DNA of 64,000 bases from Ampelocalamus luodianensis (GCA_036346255.1 CM070633.1:19220001-19284000); one strand, 5' to 3'. Positions 24,531 to 39,300 are shown, counted from the stretch's first letter. Made by a program: numbers and translations. Notes: generated from the letters alone by a model not told the origin.

Positions 24531-26814
24531 TCAATCCATACATCTAATTCACTCTTTGTTGACTGGACACTTATGTCAGTCAACCTTTTTAAGCCATATA
24601 AATATCTATTCATGTCACTTACATGTAGACCCCACATGTCATCGTCCTAATTAAACACCTTATTTATTTATCTCTCTTACATGCGGGTCTCGCATGTCAG
24701 TCAACTCTTGGTCAACCCTAGCCATGAGCTTAGTCCACCGTGGACTAGCATATCTCCGTGGACCTGGTCTATAGACCAGTGGCCCACATGTCAACCCCTA
24801 ATCCTATTTTCGGGAATTAATTTAATTCTTGAAAATCCTTTTATCTTATTGGTCCCACATGTCACTATCTCTACCTTATTTTTGGAATTACTTTAATTGT
24901 AGAAATCCATAAATACCAGTCGGTCCCACCTATTATACACTCATTTTTTTCTAATATTTTCGAAATAGAATATTCTGATAATATTCTGTAGAGCTTTTTC
25001 ATCATTTCATGTGAATTACAATCTTCCGAGAGCCATATCTTCTTCATCCGAATTCCGATTGAACCCATTCAAGTTTATAAATTCATATAAATTCAATATC
25101 TATCTTTCCGTACCATTCAATTTCAATTTGGAGTTTATTTGATTTGCCTTTTGAATTTAGTTTGTTTTGCGCTTTCTTTCTCGTTAGACGCCGAAGTCCC
25201 GGAATCGTCCGAAGGAGCTAAAGATCAAGCAAGTAGAGGATTGAAGATAAAATAAGATCATCATTGCTATAGCAAGGTAAGTTATACCTTTGATCATATT
25301 GAACCCAGTTTTCAAAATTACTTTGATTCAAATTATTGCATTTACTTTAAGTAATTATTTAAATGCTTTTGGGTTTACTATTAGTCACATTTGTTATATC
25401 CACTTTGTCTATTGTATGTCATAATCTTTTGTCACCCTAGATTGGTTCATATTTAGTTGGTGCTATGGTATTACCAACGTGGGTTGGTTAGATGTGAGTA
25501 CAATTGCTTAGCCATGCTACGAGTCTCACTTATCATTTGAGTTGCAATTATGAATTTGACTAAGTGATTATGGAACTTTGTGTAAAACTGTGTGCTACGT
25601 GTTATTACTTCGTGATGGCATGTGTTGCACTAAAACCAACTGGGTGGTCAAGGATTTGGACTGAGGCAAGTGGTGGAAGCCATGTGATATGGTGGAAGCT
25701 GTGTGCTTGGGTTTGATAATCTGTGTGATTTAGTTAGAAATTGGAAGTCTTGCCTTGGTCAATTAAGGACTTAACTTTGTGCGTCATTGAACTGAGCCTT
25801 ACTGTACGACCACATGCCTAGTATGGGACGGGCCTAACTTAGTAAGTTATGGATTCTCGGCATTAATGTTCGGTGGATAGGTTAGGTGTGTGTGAGGTGG
25901 AGGTGTGACTACTTAGTGGTTGCATCGCGGGACGGTTCGCCGCTTCCTGTCAAAGCGGTGTGTGTTATACCAATTCTATGTGAGCGGTATAGCGGGAAAG
26001 CACATCGGGAATGTCAATGTTTGAGATGAAGTTTCGAACAATTTTGTTATGATCAGTGCGGCCACACATTGGTTATATCGTGTGGGTAAAGTGTACAACC
26101 TCTGTAGAGTGTTAAACAATCTATTCGAATAGCGCGTCATGATCATGGACATGCTCGGGATTTCACACGAGGGTAGATTTTCATAAAACAATTGGGAAGG
26201 GACAGCTGTGTGATTTAAGTCATATGGCTGTGTGAAAGAATTTGATTAGGCTATGTGTCTTTGTGAAAACAACTGCTAAATTAATATTGTCTATTTGTTT
26301 TGAATTATGCTTTCAATCTATTATTTGTATTCAATTGCAAATGTTGCATTTCTGCAAAATAACCACATAAGTCATTTCCTTTGGAATAAGCCTGCATCTA
26401 TAAATTGCATTCTGTGGTATGAGTTGCGAGTACGGTTGTGTACTCACGCTTGTTGTAAAACTTGCGCCCAAACCTACAGAAATGGGGGAATCGTCGGTCA
26501 GCAAGGTCTACTTCAAGGATCGAGAAGAACTAGGTCGCACACCCCAGCAAATTGCCTATGGGCATATGGATGGGCTTCACCGAGTTATTAGTTACATTCG
26601 CTGCGACCGTTGAGCTATTAAGCCTCCGAGGCATTAATTGTAAGCTTTGACCTTAAGGTCTTTACTCTGATATTCATTGTTATTTGCCTATTTATTAGTC
26701 ATCTTTGTATATGGAAATGATATTTCATCGATGTTGCCACTGTGTGCACTAGCGTGATCCTGGACTAGTGCGGTATACACAGAGGGTCCAGAATTGTATT
26801 TTTGGGTCCTGACA
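24531..26814 (+). repeat. 5' LTR (3' two-thirds) of the host gypsy element
   Basis: Matches the 3' LTR from 52562 onward (by eye about 96% over the first 440 bases, mostly C/T changes) up to 25805, which pairs with 54020. The rest, 25806-26814, ends GGGTCCTGACA and has no partner in the window. At 25184-25186 (TCGTTAGACGCC) it preserves the empty target site of the MITE found in the partner LTR. Confidence 0.88.
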
Positions 26815-26816
26815 GA

Positions 26817-29800
26817 TGTGGGGACCCCGGAGTTATCTCCGTAAGACCGAGACTAATCAAGGTCTTAGGGACATAACCCTGGATCTCCAGTAAATGGATT
26901 CCAACTTAACTCAGTCTGAATGAGAGGCTTGACCGAGTACTAGAGCCCCGACGATCATGCGTGCCGCTCCCCTGCGAGCACTGCATGATTGCCAGTTCTC
27001 CAACAAGCCAAGCACGACAATTAGCGAGTTAAATGGGAACCCATGACCAGCGAGTATGACTTATATTGGCTCCCTAGATCAGCGACCAATATAATCATAC
27101 CCTCATTGCAACGTTGGTCACATCCATACAACCATCATACATAAATAGTGCAAAAGTTAAAACACAGTTCCAAGTATACAAATACATAAGGGCCGACCGG
27201 CCAAATTTAACAAGTTTATAGCGGAAGCGAGTAAATAAACCAAAAAGGCCAGCAGTGGTATGCCCACAACCCATCGGCAACCGACTGGGAGTTAGAAGAT
27301 AGCATACTATTCGTCGGTGTCACCTAAATCGACACCGGCGAACTCATCAATCTCGATATCGTCCTCACCTGTAAAAGTCAGCAAACATCTGGCTGATTAC
27401 CAAAGAGTACTCGCAAGTCTTACACAAATAAAAATAGTTATGCATAAGGTCATTCAAAGGAAGGGCTCATATTGGCTTAGTTTTGCGAAAGAGACGCAAC
27501 AATGTACAACCTACACATACTAGTTTTTGAAGTGCCATTTCAAAATCAGATTTGAAGTAGAAGTAAAGCATGTGAATAAGTAACGAACTGAGTAACAAAT
27601 AAAGCGTACAAATAGCAAAGTTGCTGCCCACTTTGATACAACAACAAGCATGAACATCCCATTCATGATAATTACCGAGTTCACCCACAATTTTAATTCC
27701 AAGTCTAACCATAAGCAGCCACAAATTTCAAGCGGTTGTCCCTAACCGTGGACACGGCTATTCGAATAGATTTATACCCTGCAGGGGTGTACTACTTTAC
27801 CCACACGACTCGATTAGCCCGTAAGCCTCCGGATAATGGCACACTTCCTTTGGTATGCTGGCCGGGGAGAATCGAGATACGGTCGTTTTCAGCAAGAAAA
27901 TCCTATTGAGCTAAGTCCCCCATGTGAGATGTTTCCGATCTTAGTACAAGTAGCGTATAGCGCTTGCTAAGGGGCTCACACGTTGTATTGGAAATACCGA
28001 TGTAATGAAAAGGTAATTGGTGCTCCCTTGCACACTATAGAACATTGACATCGATTCCTAAGGACAATTGACAAAGACACAACTATCCCTACACCACCAT
28101 GAGACTTAACGCAATAGAATCTTCCCCCTACTTAACCGTACGGCATCCATATACCGCGTGTGGTAGCACGAGAATTGCTTGAACAGCAGGTACCCAAAGT
28201 TCGGTCCTTAATTGTCCAGACAAGTCAACCACATACCCAAATCTCGTGCACAAAGCACCATCACTAACCAACACTTGTCCAGACCAAAAGCTCATTTAAA
28301 ATGACAAAATTTTAACTCATAAAACAGATACGAAGATCTGAACCAAAAGTATATATAAAAAAGTTGTGTTTATCCCATAATTGTCGGGTTATTCCCGACA
28401 ATCAAACTACCGGTTCTAGACTTGCATGGCTAAGCAAACCCGGACAATATAAATTCACACATCCTATCTTAAGCATTTCAGTACTGGAATAATTCATGGA
28501 TAGCCACAATGACAAGATAATAGGGGGTGTCTAACTATTCATCACAAAAATAGCGAAATTATCAAAATAACATGCAAGCAATTATCATTGCATCTATCCA
28601 AACAAAACTAGGATCAAATATGATGCAAAAAGAAAGTTCAAAGGATGCTTGCCTTGCAGGTAGCTAAGTTGTTCGCTCTCGCCATGTAGGAGTCGATATC
28701 AATAGGCTCGGTATCTAGATAAATACAATACCGAATAAACATCGAGAAATACCTCAAAAATCAAAATGCTCAAAAATGCATGATTTTCCTACAGTAGATA
28801 AGTCATGATTTTAGATGATTTTTGGTGAAAGAATTATTCCATTTTGATTTAGGGTGTGAAAGTTATAATGGTTTGAATTTCAGTTTTCGATATGTCCGTT
28901 TTGAGTAATTTATTTATGATAAGTGTTTACAAATTCAAAACAGTTGAGTTTGCTCCAATTGGAGTTTTCATGATTTAGTTATTGATTTCTAAAGTTATCA
29001 GCTTTAATAATGCAAAAATAATGCCCTTATGGATCTTTTCCTCAAACAATAGATTCTGTGACAGAGGTAAGTTTGAAATCAGTTTTACAATTAAGTTTAT
29101 TTGAAATAGAAATTATCAAAACTGATTTCACGGTTTTTGGAGTTTCCAAGAATTACTTATGAATTTTTGAAGTTATCAGGCCCTTTTCCATTGAAAAAAA
29201 AATAATAGTGTCAAAGGCTCATTTTCTAAAGTAATGCTCTCTGTTACAGAGACAAGGTTGAAATCAATTTTAATATAAAGTTCATTAAATATGAAAATTA
29301 TCAGAAGTGGTTCCACCCATTTTGGAGTTAAAGTGATTTAGTTATGCATTTTAGAAGTATACATATTTTTTCAGTGTGCAAGTAAATGGTTTTCGGATTT
29401 TATAAATCATTTGCTACTTTTCTCACCGAGCGCTAGCCTAGCCACGGGGGATGACGAGTGGGACCGGGGTCAAAGGTTCTGACCTAATCAACGCTGACTC
29501 AGCCTCGGCCGTTTTAAGCTGAAAGCGTATTCCAAGGAATACATTTTTCAAACTCCTAAGCGTAAAACTATTTTAGACATGATAGGGATACGTTTTCCTT
29601 TGTGCGAAAACGTACTTTATAAACTACGCAACCACTTAAACTATGCTGGGGCCACACGTCATAGATCCATTACCACATAACTACAACGATTAGCGCTAAT
29701 TAACCTGACAAAGCTTCTGTTTTCGGCTGTAATTTTCCGACAACAGAACGCGACGCGACCGCGGCGTTGCCGTGCTCGCCGGCGGCGAGGGAAGGCCGGA

Positions 29801-32800
29801 GAGTGCAAGGTCTAAGCGCAAGCGGAAGGTAATAGCGAAGGCTACCTTACGTGATGATTTTGCGGTGAAGAGGCACGGGGCGCGCCGCGCGAGTCGAGCG
29901 GAGGAGAGGTGCGGTGCGAGAGATCTCGGTAGAACCCACTCGCGACAAGCGGTGCTAGATACAAACTCCGAGGTCCAAGCGATCTTTGAAGGAGAGGCAC
30001 GAGACCAAGGGTCTTCGCCGTCGACTCCGACAAACGGTGGTGGCGGCGGCGAGGAGAAGGTTACCGCGGCGGAAACGTTCTGGAGATAAAGAACATCGAG
30101 GTGAGGTGGGAACAGAACCAGGACATCTAGGAGATGGTCCCAGAGGGTTGAGTCGACGGAAAACTCACCGTGCCGTCGTCGGGGAAGAAGACGAGCTCGC
30201 ACGGCCGTGAAATTGAAAACCAAGAATCACAGAGCTCCTCTGCACAATCCGACAAATAAGTTGAGGGGTTTTACTCCTTATAATCTAGTACACGAAATGA
30301 CGCGCAAGAAAGGGGGAGTATCTCACCGGAGACGAAAATGAACTCGGGGTGTCCTCAGGTGCGTGCTCTGGAGCTTCCAAAAGCACTGAGGTGGACCGGG
30401 AGCTACAAAGCAAAACAAGAGCTTGCATAAGCCAAAATGCAAACGACAAGCAAGGTAGGAGCTGAGGAAAACAGAGGTGAGAAACCTTACCGAAGCAACT
30501 CGCCGGAACAAGCTTCCCTCTCCTCAACCGGCCAGAGGAGAATTGAGCGAATGAGAGAGGTAGAAAGCGAGATAAAGGCGGTTGAAGGATGGAATGGAAA
30601 CGGCGTCAAGCAGAGAAAGCTCCGGAGTGGTCAAAACGGGCGGTGGGTCACGGCGTCGACGGAGCTGGGCAGGACTCCGCGGGCGCGTGGCGCTATGTCT
30701 CTGCTGGCGTGCCAACGGGAGGAAGACGACACCTCAGACAGGTGGGGTCGTGCTGGCAGTGACTCAAAGAGCAGGGAAAACCGGAGCTACGTGGCCGAAA
30801 GCGGACCGTCTGATCTCGATCGGAAGGATGAGATTCTAGGTGTTGTTTTGAACCGTCAAAACATCACGGGATCTGGACTGTGAGGACCCCAGTTTATTCG
30901 ACTTGTAATGCTTAGCCTTCCATTGACCCTATCATTACAATTCAAATAAACCCACCTCGTGGATATGTATACTCCTAAATGCGAGATACACACCCGTTAC
31001 AAAATTAAGCATCAAATCCATACACGAGAGGTTACAATATCAAAACTTCAATAAATACAAAGAAAGAACTAACAAGATAAATAACAAACTACACAATGAA
31101 GCAAAAGCCAAAAGATGGCAATAAATAAAAGAGCCAATTAGTGTGCCTTTACCCACAAGGCAACCAACCGGCCGCCAAGCTAGTCGTCAAACCCCAAAGA
31201 CATCTCACAAAGGGAAGCCCTTGGGACTCACCTTCTTCCTCTGCAACAAAAACATTAAGCAAAGCACCGAGTACAAAGATTGTCTTTGTACCCGCAAGAC
31301 CGACGTGTAAGGGTAATGAACTATAATTTAACTACATGCAAGTTTTATTTAAGTGGAGGGCTCTGGACTTACTTTTAGCAGAAAGCAAGTTTTCTTTGCA
31401 ATCGTAATAGTTTGAAGGCAAGTTTAACAATTCAATTTTATTTGCGAAATAACAACGATGACAAGAAGTAGTGACATAAAGACATCACGGAGATGACCAA
31501 CCCAATGGCCATCACAACAATAGTATGAGCGCCTGTTCATACCAACCCATCAAGTTTTAATTAAAATGTTGTAGTCTAACTCTCGATAAGCTTACCCAAG
31601 CGTGTCCATCACCTAGGGCGAGGCTATTCGAATAGTTTTTAACCTGCAGGGTGTACCACTGTATCCACACTTTAGACCGCCTTTCCACCACCACGGTTAG
31701 CATACTTCCTTTGGTATGCGAGCACGGCTAAGTCTAACAAGACGTTTTCCAATATTGTGTATTAACTACGAGCCGCTCGTATGGATAGAAATCCATACGC
31801 TTACATGGTAAAGCCGAAAAGACAACTACCCACTCGGGATAAAGCTTTTGGACAACTACCATGCTCCCACCTCCATCCCTCCTGCGACCCCGCGACCCGA
31901 GCCAATACACGCCAAAGTACTAGGTCAAGAGAGGTCCCATACCCTCTAGTGTGGTTAGCACGCCGAAATGCCTGGATAACAAAAACTCACAAGATGTTCG
32001 GTCCTTAATTGACCCGGGCACCTTTCCAGTCACACCCAAGAATCACACCATCTTACCATTGTGCCCGCGTCGAAATTATTTTGTTTTTATTTTTAGTTTT
32101 CACAATTAAACATAGCAAAAATGCTGAATCATAAGTTATAATAATTTTTGTGTGATCAAAGTTATCGACTAAGTCGATAACCGCCCAATTCTACCGGTAT
32201 CTAAGCATGGCTAAGCATCATATCGTAAATACAAATAAAAGGCCCTAAATCATTCACCGGGCTCTAATTCACCAGTGAGAATAATATTCCTAAGGTAGTG
32301 GCAGGGTGAACAATTTTCGAGCAACTATGCAATGGGATTAACTACCTCTAATCGACAAAATTACTTTGACACAAAAGCATGCATACATACAAAGTTAAAC
32401 AAAATATTAGACTTGAAAATAATGGGAATGAATGGATATGATCAAGCGCTTGCCTTTGCTTTGTTTGAGATAATCGACTTGTCGCAGAGGATCACTCTCG
32501 ATAATCGACGCCATCTAACGACAAAATCACAAAGCGAAAACAACAAATAAACACGTAACGCCAATGGATCAAAAAGTTAAAAACATAAAAGATAGAAAAT
32601 GAATTTTAGGAGCAACAATTAGTGCTACTGAGATTATTTAAATTAGAAAGGATTTCTTATTACTGATATTTCCAAACTCACTTATTTCCCACGATAATCA
32701 TACCAGTCAAAATCAATCCTCTCATATGTTCTCCTCTTTTACAGACTTTGATGGTGATTGCGTGCACATCTATTAGCTGCAGATGGGCTCTAGTTACCCA

Positions 32801-35800
32801 TTTAACTATTCTAGCCTAACCATTCACTTAATTATCATTTTAATCAATTGACTTTCCTCATCGATTGCTACTACAAGAACATAATTGGTCATTTCATCAT
32901 TTTCTAATTGAACATCCATTAGCTAAGTAACATACTACCACATTTTAAATAGCTAACTATTCTATGCAACCTTTCTTGTGATAAGTTCATTTAGACCTAC
33001 AAGATCCATCCCTATATTTGTGGTGTCATTTGCTCTAAGTTAACTCCAACTCCAAGCTGTTCTCTGATCATACAACCTACAAAAGACATTTTTCTGAACT
33101 AAAGCTATTAGCCCAATGCCCTAATCCAAACCCTAATAGATTCATTGAGACTCTAGCCACAAGGAGTATTCCCTTAAATAATTAGTTCACTAAACATGCT
33201 TCTCTTTAACTACTAAAGGTTCTTGTTTGTTTTCAATATGCATAACAAAACTTGTTTTCAAATTGGGTTGCTTACTGACAGATAAATGCCAAAGACTAAT
33301 TGAACGAAGAAAAAGTCTAACTACTTGTATTAGTAATAACATTAGCTTTACTGTCAATTCTAACTATCCTCATATCTCCCTACTGTTCATATATTTTAAC
33401 AAAAGCAGTTTGTTGTAATGTGATACTATTAAATACTTTCTCTCACTCAATTTAATTATCCAACTGTTCACTTAAACATGCATGAAAATAAAATGCCATG
33501 CTTAATATGATGATGCAACATGCACAAGTAGTATCGGAATGCGGTACGCGATTTAACACTAAAGATTTTACCGCCGCATGCGCTAGGCGTGCGACTACCG
33601 CCGACGACGTCTTCTCGGCTCCGCGTCCGCACTCGGTCTCTCATCCGCGTCCTTGGTGCCACCGCATGCATGCGCCTCAGCCTCGGGCTTAGCCTCGCGT
33701 GCTCGTGACATCGCCGACAGCGCGAGCCGCTGTCCTCGCGCCGCTGCTCGCATGCGCCGCTATACTTCCTCGCCTCGGCAGCCCGGCTCGCCACCTCCGC
33801 CTCGCCGTCGCTGCGCACTCGCCTAGGCTCGCGCCGCATTGCGCCGCCGCCGACGGCGGCCTGGACAGCGCCTCGGTGTTGTGCGCTGCATGCCGTGCCG
33901 CCACACATCGCGTCCTCGGCTCCTCCTCGACGCCATGGCTGCGCGTCTCGCACGTGCGTCGCGGCGACGCCGCGCGCTGGCCGCCGGCGCCGGCGCCTCG
34001 CCGCCAACGAACACGCCGTGTAAGTCGATCTTTGTCGAGCCCGCCGCATGCACCGCCTCCGCATGCATGGCTCGACACCGCCTCGGCGTCGCCGCTTGCC
34101 TGCTGGTCTTCAAGCCCGCTGCGCGCTCGGGCTCCGGGCCACGCCGCCACCGCCCACCTCGCCGAGCGCCGTCTTGCGCTCATTGCTGCTCCCTGCATGG
34201 CGTCAAGACAAAGCCTGATGCGGGCTTCTCCTCTTCTCTTGCAAAACCCTCAAACAAACTCGCAGGCGAAAAATACTAGTATGGATGGGAAGCTTAAGTG
34301 AGGAAGAACGCGTTGGCGTGACATGCATAGACTGGTTTTTGATTTTGGATGGTGATTGTGAAGAGAGAAGGTGGAAGCTTTGAGCTAGTGTTCTTGGTCT
34401 ATTCTGGGAAGAAGAAGTAGCGTGGAGAAAGAAAGGAATGGCAGTGGCTTCTTGCTTTTGTTGAGTGATTAAAGAAATGGTATGGCCTTGAGCTGTTGAG
34501 CATGCTTGGTTGGAAGGATGGCAGTGAGAGAGAAATAAAGAAAGGAAAATGGCGTTGGGTGGTGGGATGTGACGCATGGAAAATGGCATGGGGATGGGAG
34601 TTCGGTTGGAAAAAAAAGCGCGATGTAGATGTATGGTTTTGGTGATGTTTGACTTGTTGTTAAAAATAGCAAATTAATTCGAAAAATTACAAAATTTTGA
34701 AGGTGAGTTACTTAGTTGTTCCAGAACCTAGGAAAAATATTTGTAGACACTGTTCACAAGAGATGTTGTTTGAAAGAGAAATGGGTTAGAGAAATAGCAG
34801 GGAAAAGAATAGACATGCAGACGTTTCATCTGCTACCTCTTTTCTCTTCTCGCGTAATCGCTCAAACTATTATGTATGCGCAAACGGATTGCAGAAATGG
34901 GTTGGTCGTGCGATGACGATCACGGTGGTACGACATGCATGGCTTGGTTTTGAGTTTTTAGATGAGATTTGAAGGAGAGAAGCGAAGGGAGTTAGCAGGA
35001 ACGGAAAAGAAGGGACACGTAGGCGTTTCACCGTGCATTGGTCGAACGTAAGAGAAAGATGATGATAATAATGCATGCATCATGACATGATTTTTGTGAT
35101 GCATGTGAAAACATAAAATCAAAATAATTAAGTTTTTAATTGCAATTTTCCTAACAATTTGATTTAATATTGATTATTATTACTTGATGTGAGAAAATTG
35201 CAAAACGTGCTTTAATTAATTCCTCCATTTATATTTAAAATAATTATAGTGAGTTTAGATTTTAAGTTGTCACTTTTATTTTTATTTGTTTTATTTATCT
35301 ATTAGGGTGGTGGTTTAAATTCAAACTCAAAGTTGAACATGCAAATAATCAGGGAACCAATTAAGCCCCAAAAATTCCAGAAAATCCAACAAGCATGACA
35401 GAGAATATAGAATCCAACTAAAATATTCCCACACTTGAAACCTATTTGCTACAACAAAAGTTTTTAACAAGCCCAAAATTTCACTAATGCACATTAGATG
35501 CTTACTAATCCAACTTAAGCGTTTTGGGGCTGTTACATGGACCGTTGGGCTAGGATCGGACAGCTGCATGCGACGGGGCATTTAGGTGGTTGGGCTGAGC
35601 CGGTTCACCTGGGTCGGGCTCGAGCCCAAGGAATAGTGCGGCCGGTTAGGGTTTTGAGTTTGACTGACAATTAAATAGTTTTCCCTACTTTGATCAGGGG
35701 CTTAAAAATAGAAATAAATTCCCTAAAATCATGAAATAAATTGTGGGGGTTCCTGGTACAACCTAGTGTCCATACAAATTATTTAACACCACTGTTCATG

Positions 35801-36122
35801 ATACCTTTTGTAATTTATAAATTCCAACTTAGGCTAGGTATTTTAAATGGCGTTTGAATTTTTATAGGGTTCAAACCAGTCCCTAAAATTCGGAAAAAAT
35901 TATATTAATTCATGAAAATTAATATAGTATTTGAATAAATTATTTCCATAGGATCTTCAGTAACATTTATTTCGGTTTTTAGTTTGGAGTTCAATTTGAA
36001 TTGTATGTTCCATATGTTATTTAGAGATTTTCCAAGTACAATATTTAAATAAAAAGTTTCAAAACATGATGAATGCTAATGACATGCATAATAAATCTCT
36101 TTATTAATTTGGGGATGTGACA
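26817..36122 (-). repeat. 3' LTR of the minus-strand element, interrupted
   Basis: Colinear with 42156-46866. Bases 30879-35542 are an inserted solo LTR plus duplicated target site; without them the LTR is 4642 bp against 4711 bp for the partner. A deletion of roughly 57 bp (near 28920, against 44259-44330) explains most of the difference. The segment 29860-30040 differs from its partner mainly at CTG, CAG and CCG sites. Confidence 0.92.
30879..35537 (-). repeat. Solo LTR (minus strand), TSD TGGAC
   Basis: On the minus strand it starts TGTAACAGCCCCAAAACG and ends GGGTCCTCACA. It is flanked by TGGAC (30874-30878 and 35538-35542), and the uninterrupted site GATCTGGACCGTTGGG is present at 46280-46296 in the partner LTR. 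Its end region (30879-32200) is clearly homologous to the Tekay LTRs on the left, but its start differs and it is longer (4659 bp), so it is another subfamily. The GC-rich block 33540-34210 has overlapping open frames on both strands without recognisable protein. Confidence 0.9.
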
Positions 36123-36134
36123 AACCTCCCCCCC
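36123..36134 (-). other. Polypurine tract of the minus-strand element
   Basis: On the minus strand GGGGGGGAGGTT immediately precedes the LTR start TGTCACATCC. Confidence 0.85.
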
Positions 36135-36333
36135 TTACAAAATATCTCGACCCCGAGATCGATAGGGTGGAAGTTGAATAGGAAAGTTCCTAAAAGGAAA
36201 AACATAACATCCGTTGTTTTGATTTCCTTCAAAGGTAGTGCCAAGATATCTTTGTAAGGTTACAAGGAATGACTATTACATTGTTCCTTCCCATTGCTTT
36301 GTTTAAACTTTCCTTTCTTGATTCAAAGACACT

Positions 36334-39300
36334 TCAACTAGAAAGAAAAAGATCTGGATAGTTAGCTCGCACTTGATCCTCACGCTCCCATGTGGCTTCA
36401 TCTTCAGTATGGTTGCTCCACTGAACCTTGATGAATTTGATATTGCGATTTCGCGTCTTGCGCTCCTTTTCTTCAAGAATGCGAATCGGGCGCTCCCGAT
36501 AAGAAAGATCAGGTTGCAAGTCAAGCTTCTCTAGCTCAGTTGCTTCGGTTGGGGCACGGAGACACTTCCTCAATTGTGAAACATGGAAAACATCATGTAC
36601 ATCAACAAGTGATGGCGGCAATTCTATTTGATAAGCCACTGGTACCAACTTTGCTAGAATTCGGAAAGGTCCTATGTAGCGCGGTGCCAATTTGCCTTTG
36701 ACTTGGAAACGATGTGTCCCTTTCATTGGAGAAACCATAAGGTAGACAAGATCATCCACCTCAAAGCTCAACTCACGACAGCGACGGTCGGCATAGGACT
36801 TCTGACGGGATTGCGCCGTCCGAAGTCGTTCGCGGATGACACGAACTTGTTCCTCTGCATCCTCTACCAAGGTTGGGCCATAAAATGGCCTCTCCCCGTC
36901 TTCGGACCAGTTTATAGGTGTCCTACAAGCTCTTCCATACAATGCCTCGAATGGTGACATTTGAATGCTTGATTGGAAACTATTGTTGTAGGAGAACTCC
37001 GCAAATGGTAAACACTTCTCCCAGTTCTTGCTATAGGATAGCACACATGCTCGGAGAAGGTCTTCTAAAATTTGATTCACTCTTTCAGTTTGTCCATCTG
37101 TTTGCGGGTGGTAGGCAGAGCTGAAGGATAGATTGGTCCCCATCGCTTTATGTAAGCATCCCCAGAAATAGGATGTGAATTGAGGGCCTCGATCGGAAAC
37201 TATCACCTTTGGAACACCGTGGAGACAAACAATTCTTGCAATATAAAGCTCTGCTAACTTGTCCCCGCGGTAGGTGGTCTTGACAGGAATGAAGTGAGCA
37301 ACTTTCGTCAAACGGTCTACAATCACCAATATAGAATCAAACCCAGCTTGAGTCCTAGGGAGGCCGGTGATAAAATCCATGCCAACTTCTTCCCATTTCC
37401 ACTTGGGAATGGGCAGGGGTTGTAGAGTACCTGCCGGCTTCAAATGCTCAGCTTTGACTCTTTGGCATACATCACACTCGGCAACATATTGAGCGATCTG
37501 TCGCTTCATTTGGCTCCACCAGAGCCTTCTCTTCAAATCTTGGTACATCTTGGTACTACCTGGATGAATAGAGAATTTGGAGTCATGAGCCTCTTTGAGA
37601 ATTTGCCCTCTCAATGTGTGGTCAAAAGGCACCACCAACCGGTTCCTTAACCACAGGGTGCCTTGTGAATCTTCTCTAAAACCTTTGGCTTTGTGTCTCT
37701 TCATTGCTTCTCGAATTTGAGCCACTTCTGCGTCAGTTTGCTGGGCTTCTCTAATCTGGTCCTCAAGTGTACAACTCACCCTTAGGGCAGCGAGCGAACC
37801 TTCTTCAATTATTTCCAGCTGCAATCGTTGCATGGCAGCACACAAGCCTGCCGAAGAAGGGATTACAGATAAACAGTTGCATTGAGATTTTCTGCTCAAT
37901 GCATCGGCCTCCACATTGGCTTTTCCTGGATGATAATGAAGTCCCATATCATAGTCTTTGATTAACTCAAGCCATCTTCTTTGCCTTAAGTTCATATCAG
38001 CTTGGGTGAAAATGTATTTGAGACTCTTGTGGTCGGTGTAGATCTCGCAACGATTACTGATGAGGTAATGTCGTCAAATCTTTAGAGCATGAACAACCGC
38101 TACAAGCTCTAAGTCATGAGTGGGATAGTTAGCTTCATGAGGTCTCAACTGTCTTGACGCATATGCCACTACTCGGCCCTCTTGCATAAGCACACAACCG
38201 AGCCCATGGCGAGATGCATCGCAGTAAATATCGAAACTCTTATGAATATCTGAAAGAACGAGCACCGGAGCGGTCGTCAGACGTTCTTTAAGAATCTGAA
38301 AGCTTTGCTCACAATCTACTGACCATTCGAACTTCTTTTCCTTCTTCAGAAGTTGAGTCATTGGCCTAGCAATTTTTGAGAAGTTCTTGATGAATCTGCG
38401 GTAGTAGCCCGCAAGTCCAAGAAAACTGCATATGTCGGTGACGCTCTTGGGTTGCTTCCAGTTGAGCACATCTTGCACCTTGCTTGGATCAACCGCGACA
38501 CCACCCTTGGAGAGTACATGACCCAAGAAGCTCACTTTGCGAAGCCAAAATTCACACTTGCTGAATTTTGCATAGAGTTGATGTTGATGAAGCTTCTCCA
38601 ACACAAGTCTCAGATGCTTCTCGTGTTCTTCGTCGGACATGGAGTAAATCAGGATGTCATCAATAAATACAACAACAAACTGATCTAAATACTCCATGAA
38701 AACCGAGTTCATGAGGTTCATGAAATAAGCAGGTGCATTAGTCAAACCAAAAGACATAACAGTGTACTCGTATAGACCATACCGAGTAGAGAATGCTGTC
38801 TTTCGAATGTCCTCTGTTCTGACCTTGATTTGATGGTAACCCAACCTTAAGTCAATCTTGGAGAACACTTGAGCTCCACTAAGTTGGTCGAACAGGTCAT
38901 CAATCCGCGGAAGCGGATACTTGTTCTTGACAGTGACTTTATTCAACGGACGGTAGTCAACACACATCCGCAAGCTCTTGTCTTTCTTTTTAACAAAGAT
39001 GGCCGGGCACCCCCAAGGTGAGGAGCTTGGCCGTATGAAACCCTTATCTTGAAGTTCTTGGAGTTGTGCTTTCAATTCGACTAACTCATCAGGAGGCATT
39101 CGGTACGGCCGCTTTGAGATTGGCGCGGTACCAGGTGCAAGCTCGATGACGAATTCAACTTCACGGTGAGGTGGCATGCCTGGTAGTTCTTCAGGGAATA
39201 CATCTGGATATTCACACACCACTGGCACTTTCTCAATTTCAAGAGAGGTACTAGTTTCCAAAGCATAGAGATGAGAACTGCCAACAGAAGGTGCAAAAAT

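Noticed and set aside
27095..27724. Small open frames repeated at 42434-43063
   Set aside because: They are the same LTR sequence duplicated in the two LTRs, not a gene family.
29696..30883. Open frames of 175 and 148 residues
   Set aside because: Within an LTR. Their conservation at 45364-46299 only reflects the LTR pair, and the 175-residue frame is not kept full length in the partner.
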